DNA from: Rhodoferax sp. PAMC 29310
Lineage (GTDB): Bacteria; Pseudomonadota; Gammaproteobacteria; Burkholderiales; Burkholderiaceae_C
Direction of reading: 5' to 3'
Length of the DNA stretch: 64,000 nt
NCBI RefSeq assembly: GCF_017948265.1
Contig: NZ_CP072852.1
Coordinates: forward strand, 1,550,001 to 1,614,000
The position numbers were made by a program, and so were the translations under genes. The notes under the pieces were generated by a model that worked only from the letters and a program-made list of their open reading frames with translations, was not told the DNA's origin and searched no databases. Shown here piece by piece: positions 29,825 to 40,042 of this stretch; the first letter of the stretch is position 1, and each line of letters begins with the position of its first letter.

Positions 29825-29865
29825 ATAGCTTTTCACGCTGATCCAGCAAGGGGGCAAGCCAATTT
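29825..29865 (+). repeat. 42-nt dispersed repeat, intergenic copy after cusA
   Basis: ATAGCT followed by 29 nt and CAATTT, one base shorter than other copies. It lies just downstream of the cusA stop (29870) in the 123-bp gap before the propeller GGDEF gene. Confidence 0.6.
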
Positions 29866-29869
29866 TCAT

Positions 29870-32800
29870 TCAAATTTTTGACCCAACACCCCGCAATTGA
29901 CGCCTGCGCATCAAGTAGTACACCACTGGCACCACAAACATCGACAGCAGTGGTGCCGTCACCATGCCACCCACCATGGGCGCGGCAATGCGTTGCATCA
30001 CCTCTGAGCCGGTTCCTGTGCCCCACATGATGGGCAGCAAGCCCGCCAGAATGACGGCCACCGTCATGGCCTTGGGCCGTACCCGCAGCACCGCCCCTTC
30101 GCGGATGGCGTCCAGCAAATCGGCTTCGGTGGTTTTGCCCTCCTCCAGGCGTTGCTGCCAAGCCTGCTTGAGGTAGAGCAGCATGATGACGCCGAACTCG
30201 GCGGTCACCCCGGCCAAAGCGATGAAGCCGACCACACCCGCCACCGACAGGTTGTAGCCCAGCCCGTACAGCAGCCAAATTCCGCCAATCAGGGCAAACG
30301 GCAGGGTCAGCATGACCAGAAGTGCCTCGTCAAAGCGGGAGAAGGTCAGGTACAAAAGCACAAAAATGATGAGCAGTGTGAACGGCACTACCAGCTTGAG
30401 TTTGGCCGTGGCCCGCTCCAGAAACTCGAATTGGCCTGACCATGATACCGAGTAGCCCGGTGGCAACACCACCTGCTCGGCCACCGCGCTCTGCATCTCG
30501 CGCACGGCCGAACCCAGGTCTCGCCCGCGCAAATCCACGTAGACAAAACCGGCCAGGCGGGCGTTTTCACTGCGCAGCATGGGCGGGCCGTCGGTGATTT
30601 TGAGCGTGGCCACATCCGATAGCACCAGACGCTGGCCGCGCGGCGTGACGATGGGCAGGGCGCGCAGCTTGTCCAGCGAATCCCTGATTTCGCGCGGGTA
30701 GCGCACATTGATGGGGAAACGCTGCAAACCCTCCACGGTTTCGCCCACATTCATGCCCCCAATGGCTGAACTCACCACGGATTGAACATCGGCAATGTTG
30801 AGTCCGTAGCGGGACGCTTGTTCGCGATGAATGTCCACGTCAATGTAGCGCCCGCCATCCAGGCGCTCGGCAAAGGCACTGGTCACACCTGCTATGGGTT
30901 TGACCACGCGCTCCACCTCGGCTGTGAGGCGGTTGATGACGGCCAGGTCCGGCCCCAGCACCTTCACTCCCACCGGGCTTTTGATGCCCGTGGCCAACAT
31001 GTCCAAGCGGTTGCGAATGGGGGGAATCCAGATGTTGGTCAGCCCCGGCACCCGCACCGTTTTGTCCAGCTCCTCGATCAGCTTGTCAGATGTCATTCCT
31101 GCACGCCATTGGTCTTGGGGTTTGAGCTGAATCGTGGTCTCAAACATCACCAGCGGCGCCGGGTCCGTGGCCGTCACCGCGCGCCCTGCTTTGCCGTAAA
31201 CACTTTTCACCTCAGGCACGGTCTTGATGAGCCGGTCGGTTTGCTGCAGCAGCTCGGCGGCTTTGCCAGCCGACAGGCCAGGCAGCGCGGTGGGCATGTA
31301 CAAGAGGTCACCTTCATCCAGCGGCGGCATGAATTCACTGCCAATGTGCTGCAACGGCCAGAAGCTGACCACCAGCGCAAGCAATGCCACCACCAGCGTG
31401 CTCTTGGGAAAGCGCAGCACGCCGTTCAACAGCGGCCGGTACAGGGCAATCAACCCCCGGTTGAGCGGGTTTTTTTGCTCGTCAGGAATGTGCCCGCGAA
31501 TCAAATAGCCCATTAACACTGGAATCAAGGTGACAGACAGAATCGCCGCAGCGGCCATGGCGTAGGTTTTGGTGAAGGCAAGGGGCGAAAACATGCGCCC
31601 TTCCTGCGCTTCCAGCGTAAACACGGGCACAAACGACAAGGTAATGATGAGCAGTGAGAAAAACAAGGCCGGGCCCACTTCGGCCGCTGCATCGCCAATC
31701 ACTCGCCAGCGGGCCTCGCCTTTGAGCGTGCCGTCGGGGTGTTCATGCGTCCACTTTTCCAGGTGTTTGTGGGCGTTCTCGATCATCACCACGGCGGCGT
31801 CCACCATGGCACCAATGGCGATGGCAATGCCGCCCAGCGACATGATGTTGGCATTCACCCCCTGCCACTGCATCACGATGAACGCCATCAAAATCCCTAG
31901 GGGCAAAGAAATGATGGCCACAAAGGCGGAGCGAAGGTGAAACAAAAACAGCGCGCAGACCACCGCTACCACCGCAAACTCCTCCAGCAACTTGGTGCTC
32001 AAGTTGGCAATCGCCCTCTCGATCAAGCTGCTTCGGTCATAGGTGGTGACGATCTCCACACCGGCTGGCAAGCTGCCCTGCAGGCTGGCCAGCTTGGCCT
32101 TGACGGCTTGAATGGTGGTGAGTGCGTTCTCGCCGGAACGCATCACAATGACACCGCCCACCGACTCGCCCTCGCCGTCCAGCTCGCCAATGCCACGGCG
32201 CATCTCCGGGCCCACTTGCACCCGGGCCACATCACCCAGAAGCACCGATACCCCCGCGTCTGTGGTCATCAGGGGAATAGCGCGAAAGTCATCCAGCGTT
32301 TTCAGGTAACCCGAGGCGCGCACCATGTACTCGGCCTCGCCCAGCTCCAGAACCCCGCCACCGGTTTCCTGGTTGGCCCGTTTGATGGCATCAATCACCT
32401 TGCCGTGGGGAATGCGGTAGGCCGCCAACTGCTCCGGGTCGAGCACCACCTGGTACTGGCGCACCATGCCGCCAATGGTGGCCACCTCGGCCACGCCAGG
32501 TACGGTTTTCAACTCAAACTTGAGAAACCAGTCTTGCAGCGTGCGCAGCTGTGACAGGTCTTGCTGGCCAGTTTTGTCCACCAGCGCGTACTGATAAATC
32601 CAGCCCACGCCGGTGGCATCCGGCCCAATGGCAGACGAGGCGCCAGGCGGCAGGCGAGACTGGGCCTGATTCAGGTACTCCAGCACCCGGGAGCGCGCCC
32701 AGTACAGGTCGGTGCCGTCTTTGAACAGAATGTAGACGTAACTGTCGCCAAAAAAAGAGTAACCCCGCACCACCTTGGCACCGGGCACCGACAGCATGGT

Positions 32801-33013
32801 GGTGGTCAGCGGGTAAGTCACCTGGTTTTCCACCAGTTGCGGCGCTTGGCCCGGCCAGCTGGTGCGAATGATGACCTGCACGTCGGACAGATCCGGCAGC
32901 GCATCCAGCGGCGTGCGAGACACCGCCACCACACCCCAGGCGGTGATCATCACGGTGGCTAACAGCACCAAAAAGCGGTTCAGAATCGACCATCGAATCA
33001 GTTTCGCAATCAT
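29870..33013 (-). CDS. cusA: Cu(I)/Ag(I) efflux RND pump, CusA
   Basis: 1047 aa. HME-type RND transporter that drives metal ions across the envelope using the proton gradient. The N-terminus ([34 protein letters not shown]) and [17 protein letters not shown] are very CusA-like. The charged transmembrane segment [21 protein letters not shown] holds the proton-relay region, and Met sites for copper or silver are seen in SEFMPP and [13 protein letters not shown]. Twelve transmembrane helices with two large periplasmic loops are expected. ATGA overlap with cusB. Confidence 0.93.
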   Translation of the reverse strand: MIAKLIRWSILNRFLVLLATVMITAWGVVAVSRTPLDALPDLSDVQVIIRTSWPGQAPQLVENQVTYPLTTTMLSVPGAKVVRGYSFFGDSYVYILFKDGTDLYWARSRVLEYLNQAQSRLPPGASSAIGPDATGVGWIYQYALVDKTGQQDLSQLRTLQDWFLKFELKTVPGVAEVATIGGMVRQYQVVLDPEQLAAYRIPHGKVIDAIKRANQETGGGVLELGEAEYMVRASGYLKTLDDFRAIPLMTTDAGVSVLLGDVARVQVGPEMRRGIGELDGEGESVGGVIVMRSGENALTTIQAVKAKLASLQGSLPAGVEIVTTYDRSSLIERAIANLSTKLLEEFAVVAVVCALFLFHLRSAFVAIISLPLGILMAFIVMQWQGVNANIMSLGGIAIAIGAMVDAAVVMIENAHKHLEKWTHEHPDGTLKGEARWRVIGDAAAEVGPALFFSLLIITLSFVPVFTLEAQEGRMFSPLAFTKTYAMAAAAILSVTLIPVLMGYLIRGHIPDEQKNPLNRGLIALYRPLLNGVLRFPKSTLVVALLALVVSFWPLQHIGSEFMPPLDEGDLLYMPTALPGLSAGKAAELLQQTDRLIKTVPEVKSVYGKAGRAVTATDPAPLVMFETTIQLKPQDQWRAGMTSDKLIEELDKTVRVPGLTNIWIPPIRNRLDMLATGIKSPVGVKVLGPDLAVINRLTAEVERVVKPIAGVTSAFAERLDGGRYIDVDIHREQASRYGLNIADVQSVVSSAIGGMNVGETVEGLQRFPINVRYPREIRDSLDKLRALPIVTPRGQRLVLSDVATLKITDGPPMLRSENARLAGFVYVDLRGRDLGSAVREMQSAVAEQVVLPPGYSVSWSGQFEFLERATAKLKLVVPFTLLIIFVLLYLTFSRFDEALLVMLTLPFALIGGIWLLYGLGYNLSVAGVVGFIALAGVTAEFGVIMLLYLKQAWQQRLEEGKTTEADLLDAIREGAVLRVRPKAMTVAVILAGLLPIMWGTGTGSEVMQRIAAPMVGGMVTAPLLSMFVVPVVYYLMRRRQLRGVGSKI

Positions 33014-34638
33014 GGGGCACCTGCCTTGCCGCTGGCCGCACGCAAACTCTCAATTTGCGGCCCGTCATCGCCCATGCTGAACTCAATGTCCACCTCGCTT
33101 CCTACTTTTATTGCCGATTTTGGCAAGGCCTTCAGGCTGGGGGCCAACTGAAACCCCATCGTCATGCCAGGCCACTTAAGGCTGTCAATCTCGGGGTGAG
33201 TGAGGGTCAGCACCGAGCCGTTCACGGCTTCAATCAAGGCCCGTGTCACATGCAATGAAGGCTTAGCGGCCTCCACCTTCGGACCCGTTCGGGCCTCAAT
33301 GCCTTTGAGGCTGGCTTCTGAGTCGATCAGAAACTGGCCTGACAACACCACCTTTTGCCCGGCCTGCAAGCCACGCCGAATCTCAGTTTTTCCAGCGGTT
33401 TCCAGCCCCGTCTCGACCTCAACCGGGCGAAAGGCGCCATCGGCCTCAGCCACCATCACCACCACGCGCTGGCCGGTTCGAATCACCGCTTCACTGGGCA
33501 CGAACAGGGTGTTGGCCTGGCCCGCCCCACTCAACGCCATCTGCACAAACATACCGGGCACCAGTTGCCCCCCAGGATTGCGCAAGACCATACGAACCTT
33601 GAAGGTGCGGGTGCTCGCATTCACCTCCGGCAACAGGGCCTGCACCTTTCCTTCAAAGGTGGTACCGGGCAACGCCGCACTGCGCGCCACCACCTTGGCC
33701 CCGACCCGCATCTGGGCCGCCTGGCTTTCAGGCACCTGCGCTTCGGCCCACACGCTGGAAAGCCCGTTGATGCGGGCCAGCAGCATGCCCGGCATCACGG
33801 TGCTGCCCTCTCGGGCGTTGAGTTCGGTCAGCACCCCGGCAATGGGCGCGGTCAATGTCAGGCGGGCCTGCACCACGCCGCTGCGCTCCACCAGAGCGAT
33901 TTGGGCCTCGCTCATGCCACTTTGGCGCATGCGCTGGCGGGCCGCGTCTAGCAGTGGCGCCAGCCCCTGGCCTTGCATGCGGCGCACGGACAAATAGTCT
34001 TCCTGAGCCGCCACCCAGTCCGGCACATACACCTCAAACAGGGCTTGGCCCTTGCTGACTCGGTCCAGCGTGGCGCCCACATGGACCTTCTCAACATAGC
34101 CCATGGCACGAGCCTGCACCAAAGCCAGGTCGCGCTCGTTCCAGGCAATGGCGCCTGCGGCCAGCACCTCGGCACCCAAAGCGCCTTGCGTGACATCGCC
34201 GGTGCGCAGGCCTAGGTTTTGCTGAATGCGGGGGCTCACGCTGATGGTGCCGCTGTCCGCCCCGGCGGAGCCGGCGTAGGCAGGCACCAGCATCATGTCC
34301 ATGAAGGGCGACTTCCCCGGCGCGTCAAACTTCTTTCCTGGCGTCATGGGGTCGTGGTAATACAACACCTCCCGGCCCGTCTCAGGGTCCACCTGACCTG
34401 CCTTGATACCGGTCTCCATGTGGCGTCGGGTGGCGGCCTCGCCTTGAGGAATGCCCCAGGTGGACGGGTCCACCATGGCAACCGCAGGCGCCGCACTTGG
34501 TGCGGTCGCAGGCATGGCGTCGGACGGCGACGCCGTGTGTTGCATGCCCTGTTGCATGCCCATTCGATACAAACCATAGCCAGCGGCAGACAACACGCCG
34601 GCGGCGACCAAACTGAGAGTGAGTGTTTTGGCGTTCAT
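33010..34638 (-). CDS. cusB: Efflux periplasmic adaptor CusB with fused metal-binding domains
   Basis: 542 aa from ATG 34638 ([20 protein letters not shown]); the frame extends upstream into cusC. Order: signal/anchor helix, a Met-rich segment (MGMQQGMQH), a heavy-metal-binding domain (about 85-125, [12 protein letters not shown] and MDMMLVPAY), the membrane-fusion core with barrel-sandwich and beta-barrel, then a C-terminal CusF-like OB domain (about 475-540, [20 protein letters not shown] with the W-x-x-M-x-M pattern). Separate cusF is not seen in the operon, so its job is probably done by this fusion. ATGA overlaps on both sides. Confidence 0.92.
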   Translation of the reverse strand: MNAKTLTLSLVAAGVLSAAGYGLYRMGMQQGMQHTASPSDAMPATAPSAAPAVAMVDPSTWGIPQGEAATRRHMETGIKAGQVDPETGREVLYYHDPMTPGKKFDAPGKSPFMDMMLVPAYAGSAGADSGTISVSPRIQQNLGLRTGDVTQGALGAEVLAAGAIAWNERDLALVQARAMGYVEKVHVGATLDRVSKGQALFEVYVPDWVAAQEDYLSVRRMQGQGLAPLLDAARQRMRQSGMSEAQIALVERSGVVQARLTLTAPIAGVLTELNAREGSTVMPGMLLARINGLSSVWAEAQVPESQAAQMRVGAKVVARSAALPGTTFEGKVQALLPEVNASTRTFKVRMVLRNPGGQLVPGMFVQMALSGAGQANTLFVPSEAVIRTGQRVVVMVAEADGAFRPVEVETGLETAGKTEIRRGLQAGQKVVLSGQFLIDSEASLKGIEARTGPKVEAAKPSLHVTRALIEAVNGSVLTLTHPEIDSLKWPGMTMGFQLAPSLKALPKSAIKVGSEVDIEFSMGDDGPQIESLRAASGKAGAP

Positions 34639-35951
34639 TGCGCGTACTCCTGGGCGGTCGTCTGAAGGGGGGGTGGGATCACGGCTGAGTTGCCGTCTGG
34701 CAGCAGGAACTCCAGCGAGGTCCACAAAGCGGCGGTTTGCATTTCGATGCGCAATCGCTCCACCTGCGTGTCAATCTCCATGCGCCGGGCCTCCAGCACA
34801 CTGGTCAGAGGCAGCTTGCCGCCCCGGTAAGCAGCCAGCGCCGCTTGCGTGCGCTCACGCGCCAACACGATCAGGGTCTTGTCATAGTGCGTCAACCGGG
34901 TCAAGTTGCTTTGCCAACTGGCCAGCCAAGTCTGTGTTTGTGCCAAATGCGCGCGCGCCATTTCGTCACGTTCCGCCCTGATCTGTTCTACCTTGGCCAA
35001 ACGGGCGCTCAGTTCCCGGTCTTGCCGGTTTTTTTGATCCCATTGCAAGGGGATCGACACGCCCACCGACACCATATTGGCGTAGGCGGGGCCACGTTGG
35101 CTGAACATCAAGGAGGCGCTCCAGTCCGCCCCTTTATCCTGTCGCGCGTTGTCCGCTTCAGCTTGGGCCAGCGCCTGGCGGCTGCTCAGCACCCCAAGGT
35201 CAGGGTGACGCTCGAGCTGATGCGCGGGCGCTTCATTGGTGTAGCGGGTGCGCGCCAGCGAAGGGGCGTCGCCCAAGGGCGCGTCTGCCAAAGTGCCCAC
35301 CCAGCGCGCCAAGATGCTGCGGGCATTAGCGACGCGGGTGCGGGCCTCAACAATGCGATCGTCCAGACGGGCCACCGATGACTGCGCCGCCCACACATCA
35401 GTTTGCATGCCCCGGCCTGAGCGGTAGGCCGTTTCTGCGGCCTCTATTTGCAGAGAAGTTTCTTCGCGTTGCTGATTGAGCAGATCCAACATTTGTTGTT
35501 GGTAGTGCTGGTCAAACCAGGCCAGTGCCGTTTGCTGGCGCAACTCACTCAAGCGCAGGACGCGCAGGGCCAGCGCGGCGTCGCTCTCGCGCTCCAACCG
35601 GGCGCTGCGGGTCAGGCGCTTTTCCGCGCTGACAAAGGTCTGCGCAAAACCGACTGAGCGCATCGTCATTGCCTCGGCAGCCACGCTGAAGGCGTTTTTA
35701 CCTTCAATGGGCAAGTTGTCCAGCGATAGACGCAATGTCGGGTCAGGCAAACGCCCGGCGGCCACCGCCGAATCTTGCGCGGATCGACTGGCCGCGTCTT
35801 GCGCGACCAGCGCTTGCGAGCGGGTTTCGGCTTCGCGCAGCGCCAGATCCAGCGTCAAAGGTGAAAGGTGCGTAGGCGCTTGTGCCAAGGCCCCGCCAAA
35901 CAGGCCGGCACTCAACAACGCCGCCCCAGCAAGATGAAATACAAAAGGCAT
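34635..35951 (-). CDS. cusC: TolC-family outer membrane efflux protein, CusC
   Basis: 438 aa from ATG 35951, which gives a clean signal peptide (MPFVFHLAGAALLSAGLFGG, cleavage near ALA-QA); an earlier start at 35984 is possible. Two OEP repeats of long alpha-helical and beta-strand segments make the trimeric outer-membrane channel. No lipobox is seen, unlike E. coli CusC. First structural gene of cusC-cusB-cusA, coupled to cusB by an ATGA overlap. Confidence 0.88.
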   Translation of the reverse strand: MPFVFHLAGAALLSAGLFGGALAQAPTHLSPLTLDLALREAETRSQALVAQDAASRSAQDSAVAAGRLPDPTLRLSLDNLPIEGKNAFSVAAEAMTMRSVGFAQTFVSAEKRLTRSARLERESDAALALRVLRLSELRQQTALAWFDQHYQQQMLDLLNQQREETSLQIEAAETAYRSGRGMQTDVWAAQSSVARLDDRIVEARTRVANARSILARWVGTLADAPLGDAPSLARTRYTNEAPAHQLERHPDLGVLSSRQALAQAEADNARQDKGADWSASLMFSQRGPAYANMVSVGVSIPLQWDQKNRQDRELSARLAKVEQIRAERDEMARAHLAQTQTWLASWQSNLTRLTHYDKTLIVLARERTQAALAAYRGGKLPLTSVLEARRMEIDTQVERLRIEMQTAALWTSLEFLLPDGNSAVIPPPLQTTAQEYAQ

Positions 35952-36068
35952 CAGCCCACTCCCCATGAGGTCGCCGCAGCCCATTCAAAGCCGCAGCACA
36001 AACGATCAGCGGTGGCCCGTCATGCCCAACAGGCACAACCCGACCAACCACTAGCGGTTAAAAAGAAC

Positions 36069-36398
36069 TCAGAGGAAAGACGGAGGCCGCCAGACGCCAG
36101 TCGCGTCTGTCGACAAAGCGAACGGCGGAGCGCTCGCACGCGGCGCCGACGCCGCAGGGGCTAGGGCAGGCAGGAGAAGATCGTTGGCCCCAGTCACCGT
36201 AGGTGAAGGGCAGGCCTGGCCTGTTTTGCACAACTGGCCGGTTTGGGCATGGGCGGCGGCATCATTGCAGCAATCATCCGCGTTGTCCGCCGTTGACATG
36301 ACTTCTTCCATGGCGCATGGTGGTTCCAACAGACGCGTTCCCGCCATGCCTTGAAAGGCCAACGCAAAACACATCAGGAAAACCAGCAACGAACGCAT
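36069..36398 (-). CDS. Small Cys-rich exported protein upstream of cusCBA
   Basis: 109 aa. A signal peptide (MRSLLVFLMCFALAFQGMAG) is followed by a short region with five Cys (CAMEEV, DDCCNDAAA, LCKTG, ACPSP) and then an Ala/Pro-rich tail. Small Cys/His/Met proteins of this kind often precede copper efflux operons and may bind metal in the periplasm; that is inference. It is in the same direction as cusC with about 120 bp between. Confidence 0.6.
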   Translation of the reverse strand: MRSLLVFLMCFALAFQGMAGTRLLEPPCAMEEVMSTADNADDCCNDAAAHAQTGQLCKTGQACPSPTVTGANDLLLPALAPAASAPRASAPPFALSTDATGVWRPPSFL

Positions 36399-36451
36399 GG
36401 CGGGATTCTAGTGGCACAAACTCCGCGCACGAGTCTCCTTAAAATACCGAG

Positions 36452-38413
36452 GTGAACGCTGCTCCTTCCCCCTCCCCCCGCCGCCCCATTCTTGAACTGC
36501 CTGACGAACTGATCAGCCAAATTGCTGCCGGTGAGGTGGTGGAACGCCCCGCCTCCGTGGTGCGCGAGTTGGTGGACAACGCGCTGGACGCCGGCGCCAC
36601 CCAAGTCACCGTGCGCCTGCTGGCCGGTGGCGTGCGCTTGATCTCGGTGGAGGACGACGGCGCGGGCATCGTTCGCGAAGAGCTGCCCATTGCGCTCAAA
36701 CGCCACGCCACCAGCAAAATCCGCAACCTCACGGACCTGGAGTCGGTGGGCACCATGGGGTTTCGGGGCGAGGCCTTGGCCGCTATCAACTCCATAGCTG
36801 ACTGCGCAATACTTTCAAGGGCTGTAGGCCAAAACAGTGCTTACCTTTTGGAAGGACGCACGGGTGAACTTCGCCCCGTGGCCCGCAGCACCGGCACCAC
36901 GGTGGAAGTGAAAGAGTTGTTTTACAGTACCCCGGCGCGGCGCAAATTTCTCAAAACTGACGCCACCGAGTTGTCGCACTGCATTGAGGCCGTGCGCCGC
37001 CACGCCTTGGCTCGCCCGGATGTGGGCTTTGCGATCTGGCACGAAGGCAAGTTGGTGGAGCAATGGCGCCGCTGCCCCGAGGCGACCGAGGCGCTGCCGT
37101 CCGGCCACGCCAAAGCCCCGCTGGGCCAACGTTTGTATGACGTGCTGGGCAAGGACTTCATTGACCAGTCGGTGTTGGTGGACTACCGCACCAGCCGCAG
37201 CCGACCCGAGTCGACCGCCCAGGTTCGGGTTTGGGGGCGTGCCGGCATCCCAGACGCCGCCCGCTCACGCGCCGACCAGCAGTTTTGCTATGTGAACGGT
37301 CGCTTTGTGCGCGACAAAGTGCTCACCCATGCAGCCCGCAGCGCCTATGAAGACGTGCTGCACGGGCATCGCCAGCCGGTGTATGCGCTGTACATCGAGA
37401 TTGACCCCACCCGGGTGGATGTGAACGTGCATCCCACCAAAATTGAAGTGCGTTTTCGCGACAGCCGCGAAGTGCACCAGGCGGTGCGCCACGCCGTGGA
37501 AGACGCGCTGGCCGCGCCACGCGCCGGACTGGCAACTGCAACTGCCGATTCCTTGGGCCTTGATGGCTCGGCGGGGTCATCCACTGACGTCAGCGGCGAG
37601 ACTTATGCATCAAATAGGCCTCTGGCCCCTATGTACTCTGCGCAACCCGCTATCATTTTTGAAAATCAAGGGGGCCACAAGGTCAGCGACCTGGGCGCCT
37701 TGTGGCAACCCACCTACGGCGCCACGTCCAACCACCCGGCCCCTCAACCGCCCCTGCCAGAGGCGGGTGACACCCGCCCTGCCGATGCGCCATTGCCCGA
37801 CCAAGCCTGGCCGCTGGGCCGCGCCATGGCGCAATTGCAAGGGGTGTACATCCTGTCGGAAAACGCGCAAGGCCTGATCATTGTGGACATGCATGCTGCC
37901 CATGAGCGCATCGTGTACGAGCGCCTGAAGAACCAGTTAGCCGCCCGCGACCTCAACAGCAACGCCCTGCCCGGTCTGCTCGGCCAACCCCTGCTGATTC
38001 CGGCCACTTTCGCGGCCACGCCTACCGAGGTGGCCACCGCCGAAGCGCACGCCGACACCTTGAGCACGCTGGGTTTGGAAATCACGCCGTTCTCAGCCAA
38101 AACGCTGGCCGTTCGCGCCGTACCCAGCACCCTGGCCCAAGGCGACCCGGTCGAACTGGCCCGCAGTGTGCTGGCCGAACTGAGTCAGCACGACGCCAGC
38201 ACGGTGATTCAGCGCGCGCAGAACGAGTTGCTCGCCACCATGGCCTGCCACGGCGCAGTGCGTGCTAACCGCAAATTAACGATCGATGAAATGAATGGCC
38301 TGCTGCGCCAGATGGAATCCACCGAGCGCTCCGATCAGTGCAACCACGGCCGCCCCACCTGGCGCCAAGTCACCCTGAAAGACCTAGACGCCCTGTTTCT
38401 GCGAGGGCGTTAG
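36452..38413 (+). CDS. mutL: DNA mismatch repair protein MutL
   Basis: 653 aa, GTG start (no ATG before the conserved RPILELPDELISQIAAGEVV). MutL couples MutS mismatch recognition to strand removal. The GHKL ATPase domain shows ELVDNALDAGAT, VEDDGAGI and TMGFRGEALAAI. The C-terminal domain carries the endonuclease motif DMHAAHERIVYE (DQHA variant with Met), plus ACHGAVRAN and CNHGRPT, indicating a nicking MutL as in bacteria lacking MutH. Two copies of the 42-nt repeat lie in frame, one in the ATPase domain (36794) and one in the linker (37612). Confidence 0.94.
   Translation: MNAAPSPSPRRPILELPDELISQIAAGEVVERPASVVRELVDNALDAGATQVTVRLLAGGVRLISVEDDGAGIVREELPIALKRHATSKIRNLTDLESVGTMGFRGEALAAINSIADCAILSRAVGQNSAYLLEGRTGELRPVARSTGTTVEVKELFYSTPARRKFLKTDATELSHCIEAVRRHALARPDVGFAIWHEGKLVEQWRRCPEATEALPSGHAKAPLGQRLYDVLGKDFIDQSVLVDYRTSRSRPESTAQVRVWGRAGIPDAARSRADQQFCYVNGRFVRDKVLTHAARSAYEDVLHGHRQPVYALYIEIDPTRVDVNVHPTKIEVRFRDSREVHQAVRHAVEDALAAPRAGLATATADSLGLDGSAGSSTDVSGETYASNRPLAPMYSAQPAIIFENQGGHKVSDLGALWQPTYGATSNHPAPQPPLPEAGDTRPADAPLPDQAWPLGRAMAQLQGVYILSENAQGLIIVDMHAAHERIVYERLKNQLAARDLNSNALPGLLGQPLLIPATFAATPTEVATAEAHADTLSTLGLEITPFSAKTLAVRAVPSTLAQGDPVELARSVLAELSQHDASTVIQRAQNELLATMACHGAVRANRKLTIDEMNGLLRQMESTERSDQCNHGRPTWRQVTLKDLDALFLRGR
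36794..36835 (+). repeat. 42-nt dispersed repeat, copy in the mutL ATPase domain
   Basis: ATAGCT, 30 nt, CAAAAC. It is read Ile-Ala-x10-Gln-Asn (IADCAILSRAVGQN). The stretch replaces a normally conserved piece of MutL right after the GFRGEAL motif without changing the length noticeably. Confidence 0.7.
37612..37653 (-). repeat. 42-nt dispersed repeat, antisense copy in the mutL linker
   Basis: On the minus strand it reads ATAGCG, 30 nt, CTATTT, with TTGCGCAGAGTACATAGGGG in the middle. It is translated in the opposite sense as NRPLAPMYSAQPAI in the poorly conserved MutL linker, where an insertion would be tolerated. Confidence 0.7.
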
Positions 38414-38420
38414 AGCGCGG

Positions 38421-39482
38421 TCAGTGCGAGTGCAAATGGTGCGCGTCGGGCACATGAGGGTGCTCATGCTGCATGGCCTCATGCCGATGCGGGTGGCTGT
38501 GTACTCCTGCAGGCATTGGGTCATGTAAATGCAGATGGTGCCCATCGTCATGACGATGGGCATGTTCGTGGTCAAGCGCCGTGTGCGCATGCTCGTGGGC
38601 ATGGTTCTCCAACAAGTGCAGCACCACACCCAGCAGCATCAAAACGCCGCCCACAACCAGCATCCACGTGACCGTGCGGCTGCCCAACACGAAGGCACCG
38701 GCGGCACCAATGAAGGGGGCAAAAGCAAAAACAGAACCGGTTCGCCCCGAACCAAAAGCGCGCTGCGCCAACAAGTAGAAACGCAAACTTAAGCCATAGC
38801 CAGTGGCACCAATCGCCACCAACGCAACCGCCGCCCACACACCGGGCACAGGCTCGGCCAGCAGCCAGGCGATGACCGCCGTGGCACAAGCACCCAAGCT
38901 GGCTTTGGTCAGCACGACTTGGCCGGGATCGCGCTCTGCCACCGCTCTGGACAAGGTGTTATCCACGCCCCAGGCCACGGTGGCGACCAGCACCGCCAAC
39001 AGCCCCAACAATTGCGTGGCGCCTGCCAAGCCTTGTTCCAGCACCAAGGCCACGCCACCGGCGAGCATCAACAACATGGCGACCCCAACACGCCGGTCAA
39101 TGGTTTCACCATACAAGCGCCAAGCCAGCACCACAGTGAACACCGCCTCCAGCGTCAACATCAGCGAGGCGCTGGAGCCGCTGGTGCGTTGCAAGCCCCA
39201 CGCTAACGCCACCGGGCCAATCACCGCACCCAAGCCCGCCATGGCGATCACCCGAGGCCAATCAGACCGGCGTAACGCCGCCTCTCTTTCAGGCGGATGC
39301 CGCATGAGCAGCGCCACGGCCGCCGCACCCGCGTAGAGCAGTGCCGCGGTGGTGAAGGCGCCTAATCCGAGCCCAAAATGCTGAACCAGCGGCGTGCTTA
39401 GACCAAACAGCACCGCCGCCAAGAGCGCAAGGAAACCCCCTTTGAGGGCCGGCGAAGACAGGCGATTCATAGTCGATTTCAT
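38421..39482 (-). CDS. DMT (EamA) family transporter with His-rich tail
   Basis: 353 aa. Ten transmembrane helices in two EamA halves (about 12-140 and 160-285), with an unusual C-terminal tail from about residue 290 holding more than 20 His, mostly as H-x-H and HEHAH units ending in HHLHSH. Such tails bind Ni, Co or Zn, so the protein may export or sense a divalent metal; EamA substrates are otherwise usually metabolites. Two close ATG codons (39482, 39470) could start it. Convergent with mutL. Confidence 0.85.
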   Translation of the reverse strand: MKSTMNRLSSPALKGGFLALLAAVLFGLSTPLVQHFGLGLGAFTTAALLYAGAAAVALLMRHPPEREAALRRSDWPRVIAMAGLGAVIGPVALAWGLQRTSGSSASLMLTLEAVFTVVLAWRLYGETIDRRVGVAMLLMLAGGVALVLEQGLAGATQLLGLLAVLVATVAWGVDNTLSRAVAERDPGQVVLTKASLGACATAVIAWLLAEPVPGVWAAVALVAIGATGYGLSLRFYLLAQRAFGSGRTGSVFAFAPFIGAAGAFVLGSRTVTWMLVVGGVLMLLGVVLHLLENHAHEHAHTALDHEHAHRHDDGHHLHLHDPMPAGVHSHPHRHEAMQHEHPHVPDAHHLHSH

Positions 39483-39954
39483 TTTAGGGGACGCCGGCGA
39501 TCAGGGAAGCGGTTTTCCACATCAGCCCGCCAAACCTAGCCCCGCCCGGCGTCGCGTGGCCCACACAAATGGACGCGGCTCTGTTCGCCGACCAAGCCAT
39601 GGGATTGCGTGAACACCTGCTGGCAACCCCGCTGGCCCAGCGCTTCGAGTTGGACCGGGAACACTACCTGCTGTTCATCAACTTTGAAGGGCTGGCCATT
39701 GACACCACCGCCGACATAGCCGACGTCGAGCGCCATGTGGAGCGCTTGCTGGCGTCCTTTGTGACTGGCCCGGCAGAGCGTGTGCCGTGGTGGTGAATTG
39801 CGACAGCTTCACCATAGCGCCCGCCCTTGTGGACGACTACTCGGCCATGGTCAAGCGCTTAGCCGAGCGTTTCTACTGCCGCGTGACGGGTTATGGCACC
39901 GGCGGCTTCCTCAAAGCTCGATTGGAGGCGAGCCACAGCGGCCAGAGTCGCTAG
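39482..39954 (+). pseudogene. Remnant of an acyl-CoA:acetate CoA-transferase-like gene (tentative)
   Basis: Two pieces of one protein tail in different frames. Frame 2 from about 39500 gives REAVFHISPPNLAPPGV then MGLREHLLATPLAQRFELD and INFEGLAIDTTADIADVERH, ending at 39796. Frame 1 continues as VVVNCDSFTIAPALVDDY and AERFYCRVTGYGTGGFLKAR to TAG 39952. A one-base deletion near 39785 joins them. No start or upstream enzyme part exists, so only the C-terminus survives. The CoA-transferase assignment is from memory of the tail pattern and is tentative; pseudogene status is clearer. Confidence 0.45.
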
Positions 39955-40042
39955 CATTTGCCAGCCACGGGGTTCGAAAACACAAAGACAATCGACGGAC
40001 GCATCAACCGCCCGGCGGCCTCACTCAGCTCGCGGCGGGCAT

